From: Amphiura filiformis
Taxonomy: Eukaryota > Echinodermata > Ophiuroidea > Amphilepidida > Amphiuridae
Direction: 5' to 3'
Assembly: GCF_039555335.1 (NCBI RefSeq)
Contig: NC_092631.1
Span: forward strand, 4,369,501-4,433,500
DNA: 64,000 bases
Made by a program: the position numbers and the translations under genes. This document shows, piece by piece, positions 1-12,001 of the stretch (position 1 is its first letter; each line of letters opens with the position of its first letter). The notes under the pieces were generated by a model that did not search any database, was not told the origin of the DNA, and was given only the letters and a program-made list of their open reading frames with translations.

Positions 1-339
1 TTACTGTACTTAGTATGTGCATCGCCTATTTATTACCGGTGCACACATGATTTATAAAGCGCGTTCATCTATGTGAACTGTTAGTATTATGTTAGTATTA
101 TAGTTTCAAGTATTTTACAAACCTGTTACTCAGATAAAAAGTATCATAACTCCAAAAATGCTGTTTTAAAGAAAACTAAAAAACCACATTCTTGTGATTC
201 CCGTTAAGTTATGTGTATACTGATTTAAAAGCAACCCTTTGAACCCAATACAAAGTCTGTGAAATTCCAGAAGTTACGTATTAAATATGTGACACAATCT
301 GATCATGCAGAACAAAGGAAGCATTTTTCACAATTCATT

Positions 340-704
340 TCCCGGAGGGGGTGGGGGCACTCCTATTGTCGCCTGTACACCCTCCGCGACTATCAACTTT
401 TGAAAGCACCCTAAACAAGGATTTAACCCTTGGCAAAAACGACACCCTAAACAGGTAACACGCGCCTGTTTCACACCCTAAACAGGGATTTTATTCCTTG
501 TATCAAATTTCATACCCTAAATTTCATTTCCGCGTATTAGCAATTGCAATTTTGCTACCTTTTCCCCCAATTTGTCATGTTTATTACACCCTAAACACGA
601 AACGCAGCGTGATCGCGCCTACCCACAAAAAAGTACCCGTTTTACGCTGTTTTTTATTATTGCGGATGGTGTACATGCCACAATGGGAGTGACCCCTACC
701 GGGC
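340..704. mobile_element. Inverted-repeat element with CACCCTAAAC internal repeats
   Basis: The left end (CCCGGAGGGGGTGGGGGCAC and on to GCCTGTAC) is the reverse complement, with changes, of the right end (GTACATGCCACAATGGGAGT then GACCCCTACCGGG). The interior repeats ACACCCTAAACA several times. Non-autonomous DNA-element type, in intron 2 of the minus gene. Confidence 0.55.
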
Positions 705-895
705 AACCGCCATACTTCAATATGCTTGGTTCTAGTAGAGTTCTGATGATTTGTAGTATCCATTTTCTTAAATGTTATTTTTGTTGGCCCCTACACCATA
801 TTTTTGCCTTGATCTCAATTACAAATTTGCCGGCTTGGGCCCTAAACCAGATATCACACATTGTTACAAATTCAATTCCAGCAACCTGTTATTTC

Positions 896-1439
896 CAGGG
901 GCGGCGGAACGACGTTGAAAGTGGGGGGGCCCAGTCAGGGTGATGTAAAAATTAAAATAATGGCCATGAAGCCATCGCGTCAGGCTTATGCGACACAGAA
1001 GTGTCTGAGGGGGATGTGCCCCGTCAGAAGTGAGAAACTTTTGCAAAATGAAGGCCCAATTTAAGCCATTTGTTGGACCATTCTGGCACTATTATTGTGT
1101 ACAATTTTAGTTTGAAAATTCCGAAAATGGGTTAAATGAAGGCCCAAATTGAAGCCATTCGTGGATAAGTTTTCACTATAATTGTATAAATTATTGCTTT
1201 TAGTGTTGGGTGTCCTAGTACAGGGGAGTTGGAAAATTTTGCAAAATGAAGGTCCAATTGAAGCCATTTTGTGCATAATTTTTACACTTTCTTTAAGCAT
1301 GTTAAGGTCTAGAATAGAGATTTGATTATTTATGTTCACCCAGACATGTTACACACAGCACATTATGGGTTCAAAGTGGGGGAGGGCAAAAAAGTGGAGG
1401 GGCCACTGGCCCCCCTGCCCCCCGGTTCCGCCGCCCTTG
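896..1439. mobile_element. hAT-like non-autonomous transposon with 8-bp target duplication
   Basis: Ends are CAGGGGCGGCGGAACG and its near reverse complement CGGTTCCGCCGCCCTTG. It is flanked by an exact 8-bp direct repeat GTTATTTC (888-895 and 1440-1447), the size made by hAT transposases. Inside are three roughly 95-bp tandem units built around AAATGAAGGCCCAATT. No coding sequence for a transposase. In intron 2 of the minus gene. Confidence 0.8.
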
Positions 1440-1447
1440 GTTATTTC

Positions 1448-2074
1448 AATTACTTGTCTTTATATGAATATACTAAAGTGAAGTCAAATAGGCCTACAGC
1501 ATCTACATGTAACTCAATTCATACAAAATCTCAGTTTTGTTAGGCATTGAGTGTTAATGCTGTGCTGACCTTTCAATTAATATTAATTAACAACATTGAA
1601 GACAAACCTGCAGTGACAAAATCATTAAGCGGAGACGAATATAACTATTCGTCTCAGATGTGACATGTTTTAAAGATTATTTATTCTATACTTCTCTTAA
1701 GTTAAGTGCTTTCAGTGATTCCAGCGAAAGTAAATTTTGTCTTAAATACATAGCTTTCAGCTGAATTACTATGTTAGCACATCTATGACAATGCAAAGGT
1801 ACCAAAATCTGAATTTTGATGACTCACGATACGATCGTCCAAATGAGCAAATCGCCGAATGGGCCTTAAAAAACCTGTTACTTTTAAATCAGTGGCTCCG
1901 GAACCGAGGCAAATCCATCATGTTTCCTTTAATCACTGCGTTGTCTTTTTTTAAAGACATTTCTTGTTTAGGGTTAAGGTTAGGGTTGGGGTTATACTTG
2001 TGTGCAGGGTATACCAGAATTTTTCCCAATAATGTTATAAGTCTAGCTTGAGCTGAACAAAAAAGAACACATAC
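1448..2074. other. Intron 2 sequence of the minus gene, no gene
   Basis: No coding homology seen. A short degenerate telomere-like stretch (AGGGTTAAGGTTAGGGTTGG) is at about 1971-1992. Confidence 0.5.
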
Positions 2075-2271
2075 TTTCCCTCCACTGACGCTCCATTTTC
2101 TGCACATCTTTCTGATCCAACTGGTAATGGAAGAAGAGTCTTGCCTTTAACTTGACCAGCAACAACGTAGACATTGCTCTTTAGATGATGAACATGCCTT
2201 AGAACATCATGGGATACAACTGTGGGCCACTGTTCATGATTCCTTGGGTTAGAAAGAAGTGGAACAAGCAC
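2075..2271 (-). CDS. DNAH9-like: Paralogous dynein heavy chain exon 2
   Basis: Acceptor TTTCTAG|GTG, donor AA|GTATGT, ends in phase 2. Encodes [27 protein letters not shown] and [12 protein letters not shown], nearly identical in protein to plus exon 2. It is 197 bp against 209 bp; the difference is at the variable 3' end. Confidence 0.92.
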
Positions 2272-4750
2272 CTAGAAATGTGGAGAAGGGGGAACATATC
2301 AAAAAACTGAGTTAAAACAAACTTAAATAGGTATAGATGTCAAGCCAGTCAGAAAATTTATACGCAGGACGAACAAAAGTTCATTTAAAAATTATGTTTA
2401 TTCAGTTTATATAACTATTACTGCCAGGAATGCATCACTCATCACTTTTGCATTTGCAAAATACAAGCAATATAACTTTCTGCATCAATCTCAAATTTAC
2501 CAAATTTCTAACAATATGATTTTTAACAATATACTGAACTTGCTTCAAATGAGCAAAACATGCAGAAATTATTAATTCAAATGCATAATAATAATCAAAC
2601 TACTATGAACACGCAAGTATCGTGTACTTTCTCTAAATATACATTTGACATGAACATTTGCTATGCCAGCTAACCAATGATGATGAGCTTGATAAACATG
2701 CATGCAGATGAGGTAAGCTTAATTCTGAAAATTGCATTTGGCTTCCCGTTTCATCCTCAAAACATTTCGTCCCAAAATGATACATATCTCATAGTTATGA
2801 CTTAGCTACTTACAAACACAAAGTTTAAACAAATTTAGAGCATTCTAAAACGGTAAATCACATTCTAAATCCACTCACCAGTCAGTTTATATACGAATTT
2901 TGTTTGGTGACAGGCTGGCAATACCAGGCAGGTCACATTTGAGGCTATGAGGTCAAAAAGTTTCGAAAATGGATTGCCTATTTTTAGACAACTTTATAAA
3001 CTGTTCGTTTAGCGTAAAGGCTATATCAAATGTTGTGATCATCTGGTTGATGCACAAAAAATATCCAAATTATCCTAAGTAGCCATAATATTAATATCCA
3101 GATTATTTGAAATATCCATAATATTCTTAATACTCTCTATCTGAAATATCCAAATTATCCTTATCTAAAATATCCAAATTATCCTAAGTAGGCCTAATAG
3201 CTATAATATTAATATCCAAATTATTTAAAATAGGCCTATCCATAATATCCTTAATACCGTACTATCCAAATTATCCTAATTAGCCATAATAATACCCAAA
3301 TTATCTAAAATATCCAAATTATCTGAACTATCCAAATTATCCTGCCTAATTAGGCCAACGAATTTCCATTGTATCTAAAATATCCAAATTATCCTAATTA
3401 GCCACAATAATATCCTAATTAGCCATAATAATAATATCCAAATTGTCTAAAATATCCAAATTATTCTAAGTAGCCAAAATATTATTATAACATAATAGGC
3501 ATTTATTCAAACATTTATAATAGGCCTATTCATATCCTTATAAATACTATCCAAAATATCCTAATTATCCTAATTAGCCATAATAATATCCAAATTATCT
3601 AACTTATATCCAAATTATCTGAAATATCCAAATTATCCTAATTAGCCATAGCAATATCCAAATTATCTAAAATATCCAAATTATCTGAAATATCCCAATT
3701 ATCCTAATTAGGCCTGTAAATAATATCCAAATTTGCCACAATAAAAATATCCAAATTATGTAAAATATCCATATTATCCTAGGTAGGGCCTAGCCAAAAT
3801 ATTGATATCCAAATTATTTTAAATATCCTTAATAGTACTATCCAAATTATCTTAAATATCCTAATTAGCCATAATATTAATAATATCCACTAAATTTCTA
3901 AAATATCCATATATCTGAAATGTAAAAATATCCAGCCTTGATAATATCCAATTTTTTATCCAAATATCTGAAATATCAAAAGGTGCAACTATTATCAAAA
4001 TTAGGCCTATCCATCCAAATATTTTTAATGGTGTTTTGACGCTCGTTGTTTAATATGCCCGGTTGTTGACCAATCACGCATCTGGTAGGCCTACGTCTTA
4101 TGAAACCCAGACAAATGAAATGCCCTTAGTTTCAATTTTATTTCAATGAACCCCTAATTTAAATAGTTCATAGTTATTTTTTCCATCATTAAAAAACATA
4201 CAAAATAGAAAATAACAAAATACAATAAGATGGAGGTACAACGAAAGGCAACTAGTGCAAAGTATTGGCCCCCATACAAAACTGAGATCTCAGATCTCAG
4301 ATAAATACCACCAAAATCAAATTGCTGGGTTTTGTTTTGTTTTTTGTGTGCACATTTTAGCTCATTTTGCAACATGGGCCGCTTTAGCCTTGTTTTATTT
4401 ACCTCGTCCACAAGAGCAGAAAGTTGTTCAAGTGGTGAATATGAGAGATCCCCATACACTAGGTTTTTACTGTAATTTTCTTTTCCAATTGCCTCCTTAT
4501 TCCTTTTGATGAAATATATTGCTTTGTTGGTTTTCAGCGATGTTGGAAATTCAATTGACGGAGTTATCAAACCAGCTGAGCTGACTGTAAAAACAAGCTG
4601 TGGATTGTCGGCCTTCTCAAGAAATTCTAAGATAAGAATCTTATTTTCTTCAACTCCGATACATTTTGCCCACTTGTCTGGCTTCAACTTGTAGCTTTTC
4701 AGCAAGTAATCTGCAATAAAGTCAATCCGAGGGTCTTTTACTTCAGTCAT
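2075..4750 (-). CDS. DNAH9-like: Second beta-type dynein heavy chain gene, exons 1-2 (rest off left edge)
   Basis: This minus-strand gene is a paralog of the plus-strand dynein gene and has the same role: motor subunit of the ciliary outer dynein arm. Only the N-terminal part of the tail is inside the window (exon 1 at 4403-4750, exon 2 at 2075-2271). Exon lengths and phases (0 then 2) match the plus gene, and both exons are open with proper splice sites. No exon 3 (the [13 protein letters not shown] region) was found between 1 and 2074, so it must lie further left. The start codons of the two genes face away from each other, 15.5 kb apart. The 2.1-kb intron 1 holds an AT-rich satellite. Whether the rest of the gene is intact cannot be seen; it could be a recent tandem inversion or an older ohnolog-like pair. 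Confidence 0.88.
2272..3054. other. Intron 1 of the minus gene, unique part
   Basis: AT-rich intron with no recognised gene or repeat. Confidence 0.5.
3055..3990. repeat. AT-rich satellite of TATCCAAATTATC units
   Basis: About 930 bp of irregular tandem repeats combining ATATCCAAATTATC, CTAATTAGCCATAATA and TATCTAAAA words. Several TAGGCCTA octamers are embedded. Lies inside intron 1 of the minus dynein gene. Confidence 0.85.
4403..4750 (-). CDS. DNAH9-like: Paralogous dynein heavy chain exon 1
   Basis: Starts at the ATG at 4750 (MTEVKDPRIDFIADYLLKSY), which aligns with the start region of the plus gene; the frame runs nine codons further upstream only from a GTG. Contains [47 protein letters not shown] and ends at GAG|GTAAAT, the same residue as plus exon 1. 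The open frame past the donor is intronic. Confidence 0.92.
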
Positions 4751-5834
4751 TCTGACCTGAGTCAATGGAGTCGTCACCTGTTGATCGTATAGAAGTTGTT
4801 ATTGTTAATGCCAATTTAGGCTAACCATCAAATTAATTCCAGCCTTTATATTGCAACTACCGGCACTTATTCCACTCGTAATTGTTCCTTGAAAACATTG
4901 CTTTTCTTGTAAAAACTTTCACACATATCTCCATTTGCTTAAAAGTGTATTTTAACGTTCAAATGCCCATATATGCCTCCATGATACTTTCGCTATGGAC
5001 GCTGTGTAAACAGAAATCGATACTTGGTGAGAAAATCCGATATCGTTGCTAGGAAGTTGCTAATGTCATCAAAAATGCACCGCTACATTGGCCCGGGGGA
5101 ACTCACTACTTGTAATGCATTTACTCTCAAAATCGTCCAAATGTAACCTGTAGGTATATTCGTCTCAGAATGTAACGGGAAGTAGACGCGTTGCTTTTAG
5201 CATGGGAATTATAACTAAATTAAAATTATTAGAAATATTTACAAATGTCGAATGAATCTTACTTTATATTTCAATTATTAAAAATCAGGCCGCATGATTT
5301 TGTAATTTTTAAATTAAAATTCCGTATGGATAGAACTCCCCAGGGGAGGGAGGGGGTCGGATCATCGGCGATATCGCCATTTTGACGTCGCCATTGGATC
5401 TGAGACGAAACGTAGGCTAATCATGAAATCTTTACAAACAATTCTAAATGTGTTATTCTAAAACCCTCCATGCATGGTTCGACTAAGCACTGAGTACCCC
5501 ACTGTAAACTTGTATTATAGTTGTTTTTCAATTATGGATAACTGCTAACCGTCAGCTTTGGGCGGGCCTTGAATGTATCATGTAGTTTCGTCAGTCTAGT
5601 TTGTTCACCTGCCCGCGCGCGCCCGCTCTTTGGCCTGCCCCCGGGTGAGATAATTGATTACAAAAAAGGTTGCGAGAGAGATCGATACTTTTATTTGATC
5701 AAATTACCGGCGCACCATGTTAGGGAACAAACCAAAAGTCCGATGAAGTTCTCAAAAGTCCTTTCGGGGGTGTGCGGGTAAAATACATTAAGAATACCAG
5801 AAAGTTGATTTTTTTTTCGGCTTTCAATTTCAAC
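4751..5834. other. Upstream region of the minus dynein gene
   Basis: Promoter and 5' UTR of the minus gene should be here, but no clear TATA box or full X-box was seen; the closest is GTTGCTAGGAAGTTGC at 5045-5060, a poor match. Confidence 0.4.
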
Positions 5835-6177
5835 ATTGGACTATTCCAGAAAATAGGTGCACACCCCCTATAGAGGAGTAACTTTTCAGTAAAAGAAATG
5901 TCTGGATTTCCAAGTTTGCTCTCTCAAAATGACTGGAATTCCAGTTACCAATGTTACTTCAATCTTGGAAATGCAATTAAATGCATGAAAAAAAATCACG
6001 GAAATGTCCAAAATGAGCTATCAAATTGAGGATTTCTGATGTTGAACAATTATGCTGGATTTTTTTGACTTTGGACACTTTAAAAGTCTGGGTTTCCAAC
6101 AATCACGACTGGACAAAAAGTCCGGAAATCTGAACTCCTCTATAGGGGTGTGCATCTATTTTCTGGAATAGCCCAAT
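5835..6177. mobile_element. Foldback element of the GGGCTATTCC family (variant)
   Basis: The left end ATTGGACTATTCCAGAAAAT mirrors the right end ATTTTCTGGAATAGCCCAAT; the inner CTATAGAGGAGT and ACTCCTCTATAG also pair. The termini resemble those of the intronic foldback family, with a different interior. Confidence 0.6.
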
Positions 6178-9034
6178 TTTCACACTTACGTTTCAGGTAG
6201 AGTGTCCTCCTCCAACAAAAAATTAAAGAGAAAAGTGCCATGTCCCTCAAGCCGGCGAAAAGTGAAAGAGAAAATCGGAAAAGAAACATATCAATTTGTA
6301 AGCGCTCTTTACCAAAATCATATACCGGTAGCTCATTAAATTTACAACCGTATGTCACAAGATTTGCAATTTAAAGAGAATTAGCTCAGTCTAATGAGAC
6401 CGATGTACAATAAGTGTGCTCTTTCATTTAATGACATACAATTTGAAAAATATTGTAAGGAACACTTGAGGTTTTGACTTTTAAAACCTACATTTTGGTC
6501 AAATATTCAGTTGTGCTGTGATAGGTCGCGTTTTCAACAGATTTACCACATTCGCCTTGCTATAAACATTGAATTACGTTATCTGCATGTTGACCTAATG
6601 AGAAAAAGTGTTTTTAGGGGGGGGGGGGGTGTTAGCTTTCGTTCGATAACAAAAAAAATTCTTATTGGATGACGGGGAACACTTGAGGTTTTTCGTCTTT
6701 CATTGCCCCCGAATTTTTTATTTTGCCCCACCTGACCAAGAAAGCTGGCTATACGCCTCTCAGCCTGCTAACAAAAGCACTTAATTCATTGAACTTTTGG
6801 TTTATTTCCCATATTACTACAGCGCAATATAGGCCTACATAACCGACTTAGGCGCCTGTTCCCCCCCCCCCTCGGCCCGCCAAAATCGCCCCCCCCCCCC
6901 TCTCTCTCTCTCGGCCTGCCCAAAAATCTTTTCCCCCTCCCCTTGCACATTTTTGGATTCCCGATATGCAATGGTCTAGATATATTGACGAACGCAGCGA
7001 GCAGGAAAATTGCACATTAGCGTTTTCGTACTGTTTTCCTAAGCCCTTACAACGTTTTAAAGGCGCCCCGTGAATGTGTGCCAAAAATCGCTTGCCCCCA
7101 CCCTCTCGGCTTGCCAAATATTTCTTGCCCTCCCCCTTTTTTGGATAGACTGGCCCCCAGTCTCGGTTCGGTTACATCTCTGGATAATGTAACAATAAAT
7201 AATTTCATAATGCCCTATGAAAAAAATGCCAAAGTTCTGTAACCCCCCCTTATTTTCTTCAATGCCAAAAACCCATTCCTCTTCATCCACAAATTGACGC
7301 CACTAATTACACCCACCACAGTCAACCATGCAGCAATATAGAAATATACTCGTATTATAAGTGAACGCGAAAGTCCATTGAACGCTGATTCCGAGACTGG
7401 TCCAATCTGTTAGAGATCTCCCTTCCAAATATTCGTTCAAAGAAGCACGTTGTTTCCGATGTCAATTACGAAAGCCCCGCCCCAGTTTCAATTCAAATAT
7501 GGTAGCACAAAGCTATGCCGCGGGATGTGACGCAAGATCGGATGGGACACTTGTCAACAACTGAGAGGTATTGAGCTCAAGTGGCACGCGTCTGATAGAC
7601 CCATGGTACGCGCAATAATAAAAGGCAACCACTCGACTCGGACTTAGGCCTATTGTCCATATTGTGTATATTATCGCGTGCGGTTTGCAAATGTTTGCAC
7701 ATTATTTAGCTAGGGAAGCCTTTTCAAATATCCCCGCGCTGCCAAGCTGCGTTGATTGGTCGGATACAATATCGTTGTTTAGTCGCTTACACAAACGTTA
7801 ATGTAGTGAAAACATGGACGTGGTATATAGAAAGATTGCGTGACTCCAAATCCGTAAAAGTGAACTCCCAGCATTTTGTGGGAGCTGGAAGGCAAATTGC
7901 TTACAGACTGGGAGGGTCCATGTATTGGGTTGATTTTTAATGCTATGTAATTACCAGTCGTTCTCCATGGACCCGAGGGAGGGTCTATTTTTTGGATTGC
8001 TTAAAATTTCCTGCCCTCCTCTCCATTTTATACTCCCACAAGGCTCATAATAATGCACAGCCCCTAATTTTATCAAACTCAGTCTGACTTTCTGTAATCT
8101 CAAAATAGTGCCCTCTATTGAGGTATGTGGGATTGCTTTTATGGCTAATAGCTGCTAATTGGACTAGCCTTGGTCCAAGGCCTGGGAGCTGAGTCACAAA
8201 AAACACACTAGGCATTCAACCATTGCGTATCACACAACCCTTTCATTGATCAAATCACCAATAAATGTCATGTCAAACTCGGGTGGTTTCTTGGATGGCC
8301 AGTCTATATAAGCTTATATAAATGGATCCCATGTTGCACTTAGCACCAGTTTGCTTTCCAAATTTGCCCACCATAGACGAGTTAATTTACGTACTATGAG
8401 ACAAAAATGGAACACCCTCCTGAACAACATAATTTTTAATCCAAAAAAAAAAAAAAAAGGGCACAGGGGAGAAATGTTAATTAGCAATAGCATAATATCC
8501 AAAATTACCACTAATATGCAGGCCTCAAATGTCAAAATTGGGGGAATGGATAAAAAATTATCTTATCATGCTTATTACTCTCATTATTAAGATTCAGAAA
8601 AAGTATAGTTTGACATACTAAGTATCTCCGATGTAGGCTTAATAGCTCTTGAGTTATAACTTATAGACATAAAGATCAAATGTCAAATTTTGGTCTCCAT
8701 CAATATGTACGGTGATAAAAAAAAATCAAAAATGCTCCGATTTTGCTCAAAGTGGTCTCAAATTGTTCCGCTTGGAACGACATTTTAAACAAAGAATATA
8801 TATCTCAGGTATTTTGTTTACCTCTCCTAAATTTGCCAATTTCTCCTGTCTCTTGCAATTCATGTCCAAGCTCCTGTTCCCAGGTAGCTTTACCAGCTCA
8901 TCTCTCCATCTAACTCAAGTTCTTCCCATTTTTCTTGCTCCATATAACGGTTGCCACTCTGTTGTGAGCTGACTCCATGCATCTTCAATCTGTTATCTCC
9001 CACCTCCATTTAATCATTTTACTGTTGTTAACAC
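6178..9034. other. Intergenic, low-complexity runs only
   Basis: No supported gene. There is a G run at about 6617-6629, C/T-rich simple sequence at about 6858-6945 and 7085-7140, and an A run at about 8445-8458. The segment 8580-8770 resembles 52460-52612 (shared AGATTCAGAAAAAGTATAGT and AAAAATGCTCCGATTT), marking a dispersed repeat. Confidence 0.5.
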
Positions 9035-9270
9035 CCCAGCAAACACAAAACGTTTTTAAAAAGTTTTAAACAGGTTATATTTTGGGCTTTTGGTTATGTG
9101 GGGTTATACAATATGTATAAAGGTCATGAAAACGTTCTGTATGAAAACACACTACAAAAATATTTTTTAAATATTCTGTATGAAAACACACTACAAAAAT
9201 ATTTTTTAAATGTTTTCAAAATGGTGTTGTAAAACACACTACAAAAATATTTTTTGCCAAATATTTTGTA
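9035..9270. mobile_element. Partial CCCAGCAAACAC element
   Basis: Begins CCCAGCAAACACAAAACGTT like the complete copies at 11218 and 33348 and has the same interior words (AACACACTACAAAAATATTTT twice). The right end is lost where the reverse transcriptase fragment begins. Confidence 0.6.
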
Positions 9271-10592
9271 TTAACGATAAAAGAATGTTTGCAGTGGATC
9301 CACTGGAAGATTATTCCAGTCCCGGATGGTACGTGGGAAGTAGGAGTTTGCAAACACTGAAGAGTTGGTGTGAGGCTGCATGAATCTAGATGAATGGCCT
9401 CTGGTGGATGAAGAGTGAAGGGTGAGGTAGTGATTCCATGGGATGTCAACCAGGTCGAAACGGATCTTGAACATCATGAGAAGGCGACTAACGAGGCGTC
9501 GATCCTGGAGAGAAGTCCAATTGAGATGACGGAGCACTGAGGTTACGCTGCTTCCCATAACGAAGCGGGCAGAGTTTTGATGCACCTGTTCAAGTTTCTT
9601 GTTGTTACGCTGTGTATCCCATGCCGATGCTGCGTACTCCACAGTTGGTCTTATGAAGGTACTGTAGGCTGCTTCCTTGACTTTCTGGCTGCAGTGGCTG
9701 ATGTTACGAGACAGGAAGGCCTTGGTTGAGTTCGCCTTTTTGGTGATGGTGTCTATGTGACTGTTGAAGCTCAGTTTGGAATCAAGATGGACGCCGAGAT
9801 ACTTAGCCGTGTTTACGATCTCCAGAGTGTGGCCATGGATGGAGTAGCATGCAAGAGTGGGCTTACGTTTGTTGGTCACACGTAGCACTTGGCACTTCGA
9901 GGCGTTGAAACTCATCAGCCAGTCAGATTCCCACTTCTGGAGAGCGTCGAGGTTGTCGAGGCAGACACACAATCTGGAAGGTCGTTGATGTAAATGACGA
10001 AGAGTAGAAGGCACAAAACACTTCCTTGTGGAACCCCGGATGTCCCCTGCGCTTCAGAACTCTTGTTACCATCAACAGCGACTACTTGGGATCGGTTGGT
10101 AAAAAAGTCCCTGATCCAGTTAAGGGTACTGCCATGGACTCCGTAGTGTTCGACTTTCTTCAAGAGGTGACGATGAGAGACCTTGTCAAACGCTTTCTCG
10201 TAATCAAGCAGAATCACATCAGTCTGGGATTTGGTGTCTAATCCTTTGGCCAGGTCATTCAATGTGATGATCAGTTGAGTCTCACAGGATCTACGCTGTC
10301 GAAATCCATGTTGTGCATCGGACAAGACTTCACAGGCACTGAGATGGCGAATTACAGCGCAGTGTACGATGTGTTCACAAAGCTTGCACAAGACTGATGT
10401 GAGGGAGATCGGCCTATAGTTGGCTGCATCGGAACGACTACCCTTCTTGAAGATTGGGACGATCTGAGCTTTCTTCCACTGGGATGGAACCTTGCATTGA
10501 TTGATGGATGCTTGAAAGAGAAGAGTCACAACGGGAGATATTTCTTCTGCTGTTTCTTTTAGAAGCTTTGTTGGAATGCCATCAGGTCCAGA
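9271..10592 (-). pseudogene. Non-LTR retrotransposon reverse transcriptase, 5'-truncated and catalytically dead
   Basis: Two minus-strand frames encode a CR1/Jockey-like reverse transcriptase. Frame one (about 10592-9970) has GPDGIPTKLL, IVPIFKKGS, NYRPISLTS, HGFRQRRSC, the motif A segment LLDYEKAFDKVSH and GVPQGSVL with INDLPD. Frame two (about 9975-9271) has LDALQKWESDWLMSFNASKC, KYLGVHLDSKL and WNNLP near the end. The YADD catalytic segment expected between INDLPD and LDALQKW is missing, and the frame also changes there, so this copy cannot be active. The apurinic endonuclease domain is absent by 5' truncation. Family assignment within CR1/Jockey is approximate. Confidence 0.88.
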
Positions 10593-10614
10593 TTTGTTGG
10601 AATGCTATCAGGTC
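10567..10614. repeat. 22-bp direct repeat at the retrotransposon 5' junction
   Basis: TTTGTTGGAATGC(C/T)ATCAGGTC occurs at 10567-10588 and 10593-10614 with one mismatch, a local duplication at the truncated end. Confidence 0.75.
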
Positions 10615-10647
10615 ATATACCCTTATTAATTTGCGATGTTTACTTTT

Positions 10648-12001
10648 TAAGGGGGCACGTAAGATCACTCAAAGTGGGAAATTTTAGACATTGTTTTGTA
10701 TTGTGTCTTTAAAAGTAATGATGATAAGTATATAAAAGTATACATTTTCAGAATGGAAATGATGCAAGGAATCCAACTAGCACGGCGGCAGTTTGTGAGA
10801 AAAGCGCCAAATTTGATTTTCAATGCCAATTTTTTTCGGTCCACCATAACAACTCAAGTTACCCTAAATTTCCAAATTGACGAAAATTGCATATTAGGCC
10901 CTAATGTGTTCTAAAGACACAAAACTAGATTCAATTTTCTCAAATTTTTGAATTAATTTTCTTCATTTAAAAAAATGTTGGTCAAAAAAGATCAAAATTT
11001 GACTTTTTTGACCAAAATGTCAAGGTATATTTTTTAAAACGAAGAATCTAGTTGTGTGTCTTTAGAACACAAATATGCAATTATCCAATATTTAGGGTAA
11101 GTTGTAATATGGTGGACCGAAAAAAAATTTGCGACGGGAAAATCAAATTTGGCGCTTTTCTCAAAAATTGCTCATTTTTGCATGAATCCGCCGTGCTAGT
11201 TGGATTCCTTGCATCATCCCAGCAAACACAAAACGTTTTAGACATCATTCGCAAAAGGTTATAAAAGGTTGTCAGAAAACGTTTAAATGTCGGGTTATAT
11301 AAAGGGTATATTAAGAGTATAAAACGTTTTCATAACCTTAAAAACATTTTTGATAATCTACTGCTCAGCAAACAAAAATGTTTTACAGAAAACGTTTAAA
11401 TGTCGGGTTATATAAAGGGTATAAAAACGTTTTAATAACATTCCAATAACATTCTTGAAAACTTGATATAAAACATTCTAAACAGAATGTTATTTTGGGG
11501 TTGAAAAAATATTTTGCGAAAAATGTTTGCCCAAAATATTTTCAATAACGCTTTAAAAACGTTTTCATAACCTTTATATAACCCGACATTTAAATGTTAT
11601 TAAAAGGTTTTGAAAAAAACGTTTTAAGAAGATTTCTGTGTTTGCTGGGTTCAAATATTTTAACATAATGTTATTTAAGTATTGACACAATATTTGGCAA
11701 AAAAAAAAAAAAAAATAGTTTACAATAACATTTTTTGAAAACATTGTTGTAGTGTGTTTTCATACAAAACGTTTTAAAACGTTATCATGACCTTTATATA
11801 ACCCGACATTTTAATGTTATTAAAACGTTTTTACCTAAACCAAAAGCAAAAATATAATTTATTTAAAACGTTTTTAAAACATTTTTGTGTTTGCTGGGAT
11901 TTCCTTTCTGAAAAATAGTGAAAATGTATACTTTTATACACTTATCATCATTATTTTTGTCGAAAATTTCCCACTTTTAGTGAACCGGCATGTCACCTTA
12001 A
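10648..12001. mobile_element. TTAA-flanked palindromic element carrying a nested insertion
   Basis: The left arm (from AAGGGGGCACGTAAGATCAC) is the diverged reverse complement of the right arm (to GTGAACCGGCATGTCACCTT). Both ends sit at TTAA (10648-10651 and 11998-12001), the target of piggyBac-type transposases. The right arm is split by a second element at 11218-11898. No transposase coding seen. Confidence 0.7.
11218..11898. mobile_element. Complete CCCAGCAAACAC terminal-inverted-repeat element
   Basis: Starts CCCAGCAAACAC and ends GTGTTTGCTGGG, flanked by a 2-bp AT repeat (11216-11217, 11899-11900). The palindrome's left arm provides the empty site, showing exactly what was inserted. The interior is made of AAAACGTTTT and GGGTTATATAAAGG subrepeats. 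Internal pieces of the same ends (about 11363 and 11640) suggest nested or tandem copies. Confidence 0.8.

Noticed and set aside
4154..4402. Extension of minus exon 1 frame past VDE
   Set aside because: The family sequence ends at the GTAAAT donor, and the plus paralog splices at the same residue; the extension is intronic.
5045..5060. X-box candidate GTTGCTAGGAAGTTGC near the minus gene
   Set aside because: Only the left half fits the RFX site; the right half matches three of six bases.
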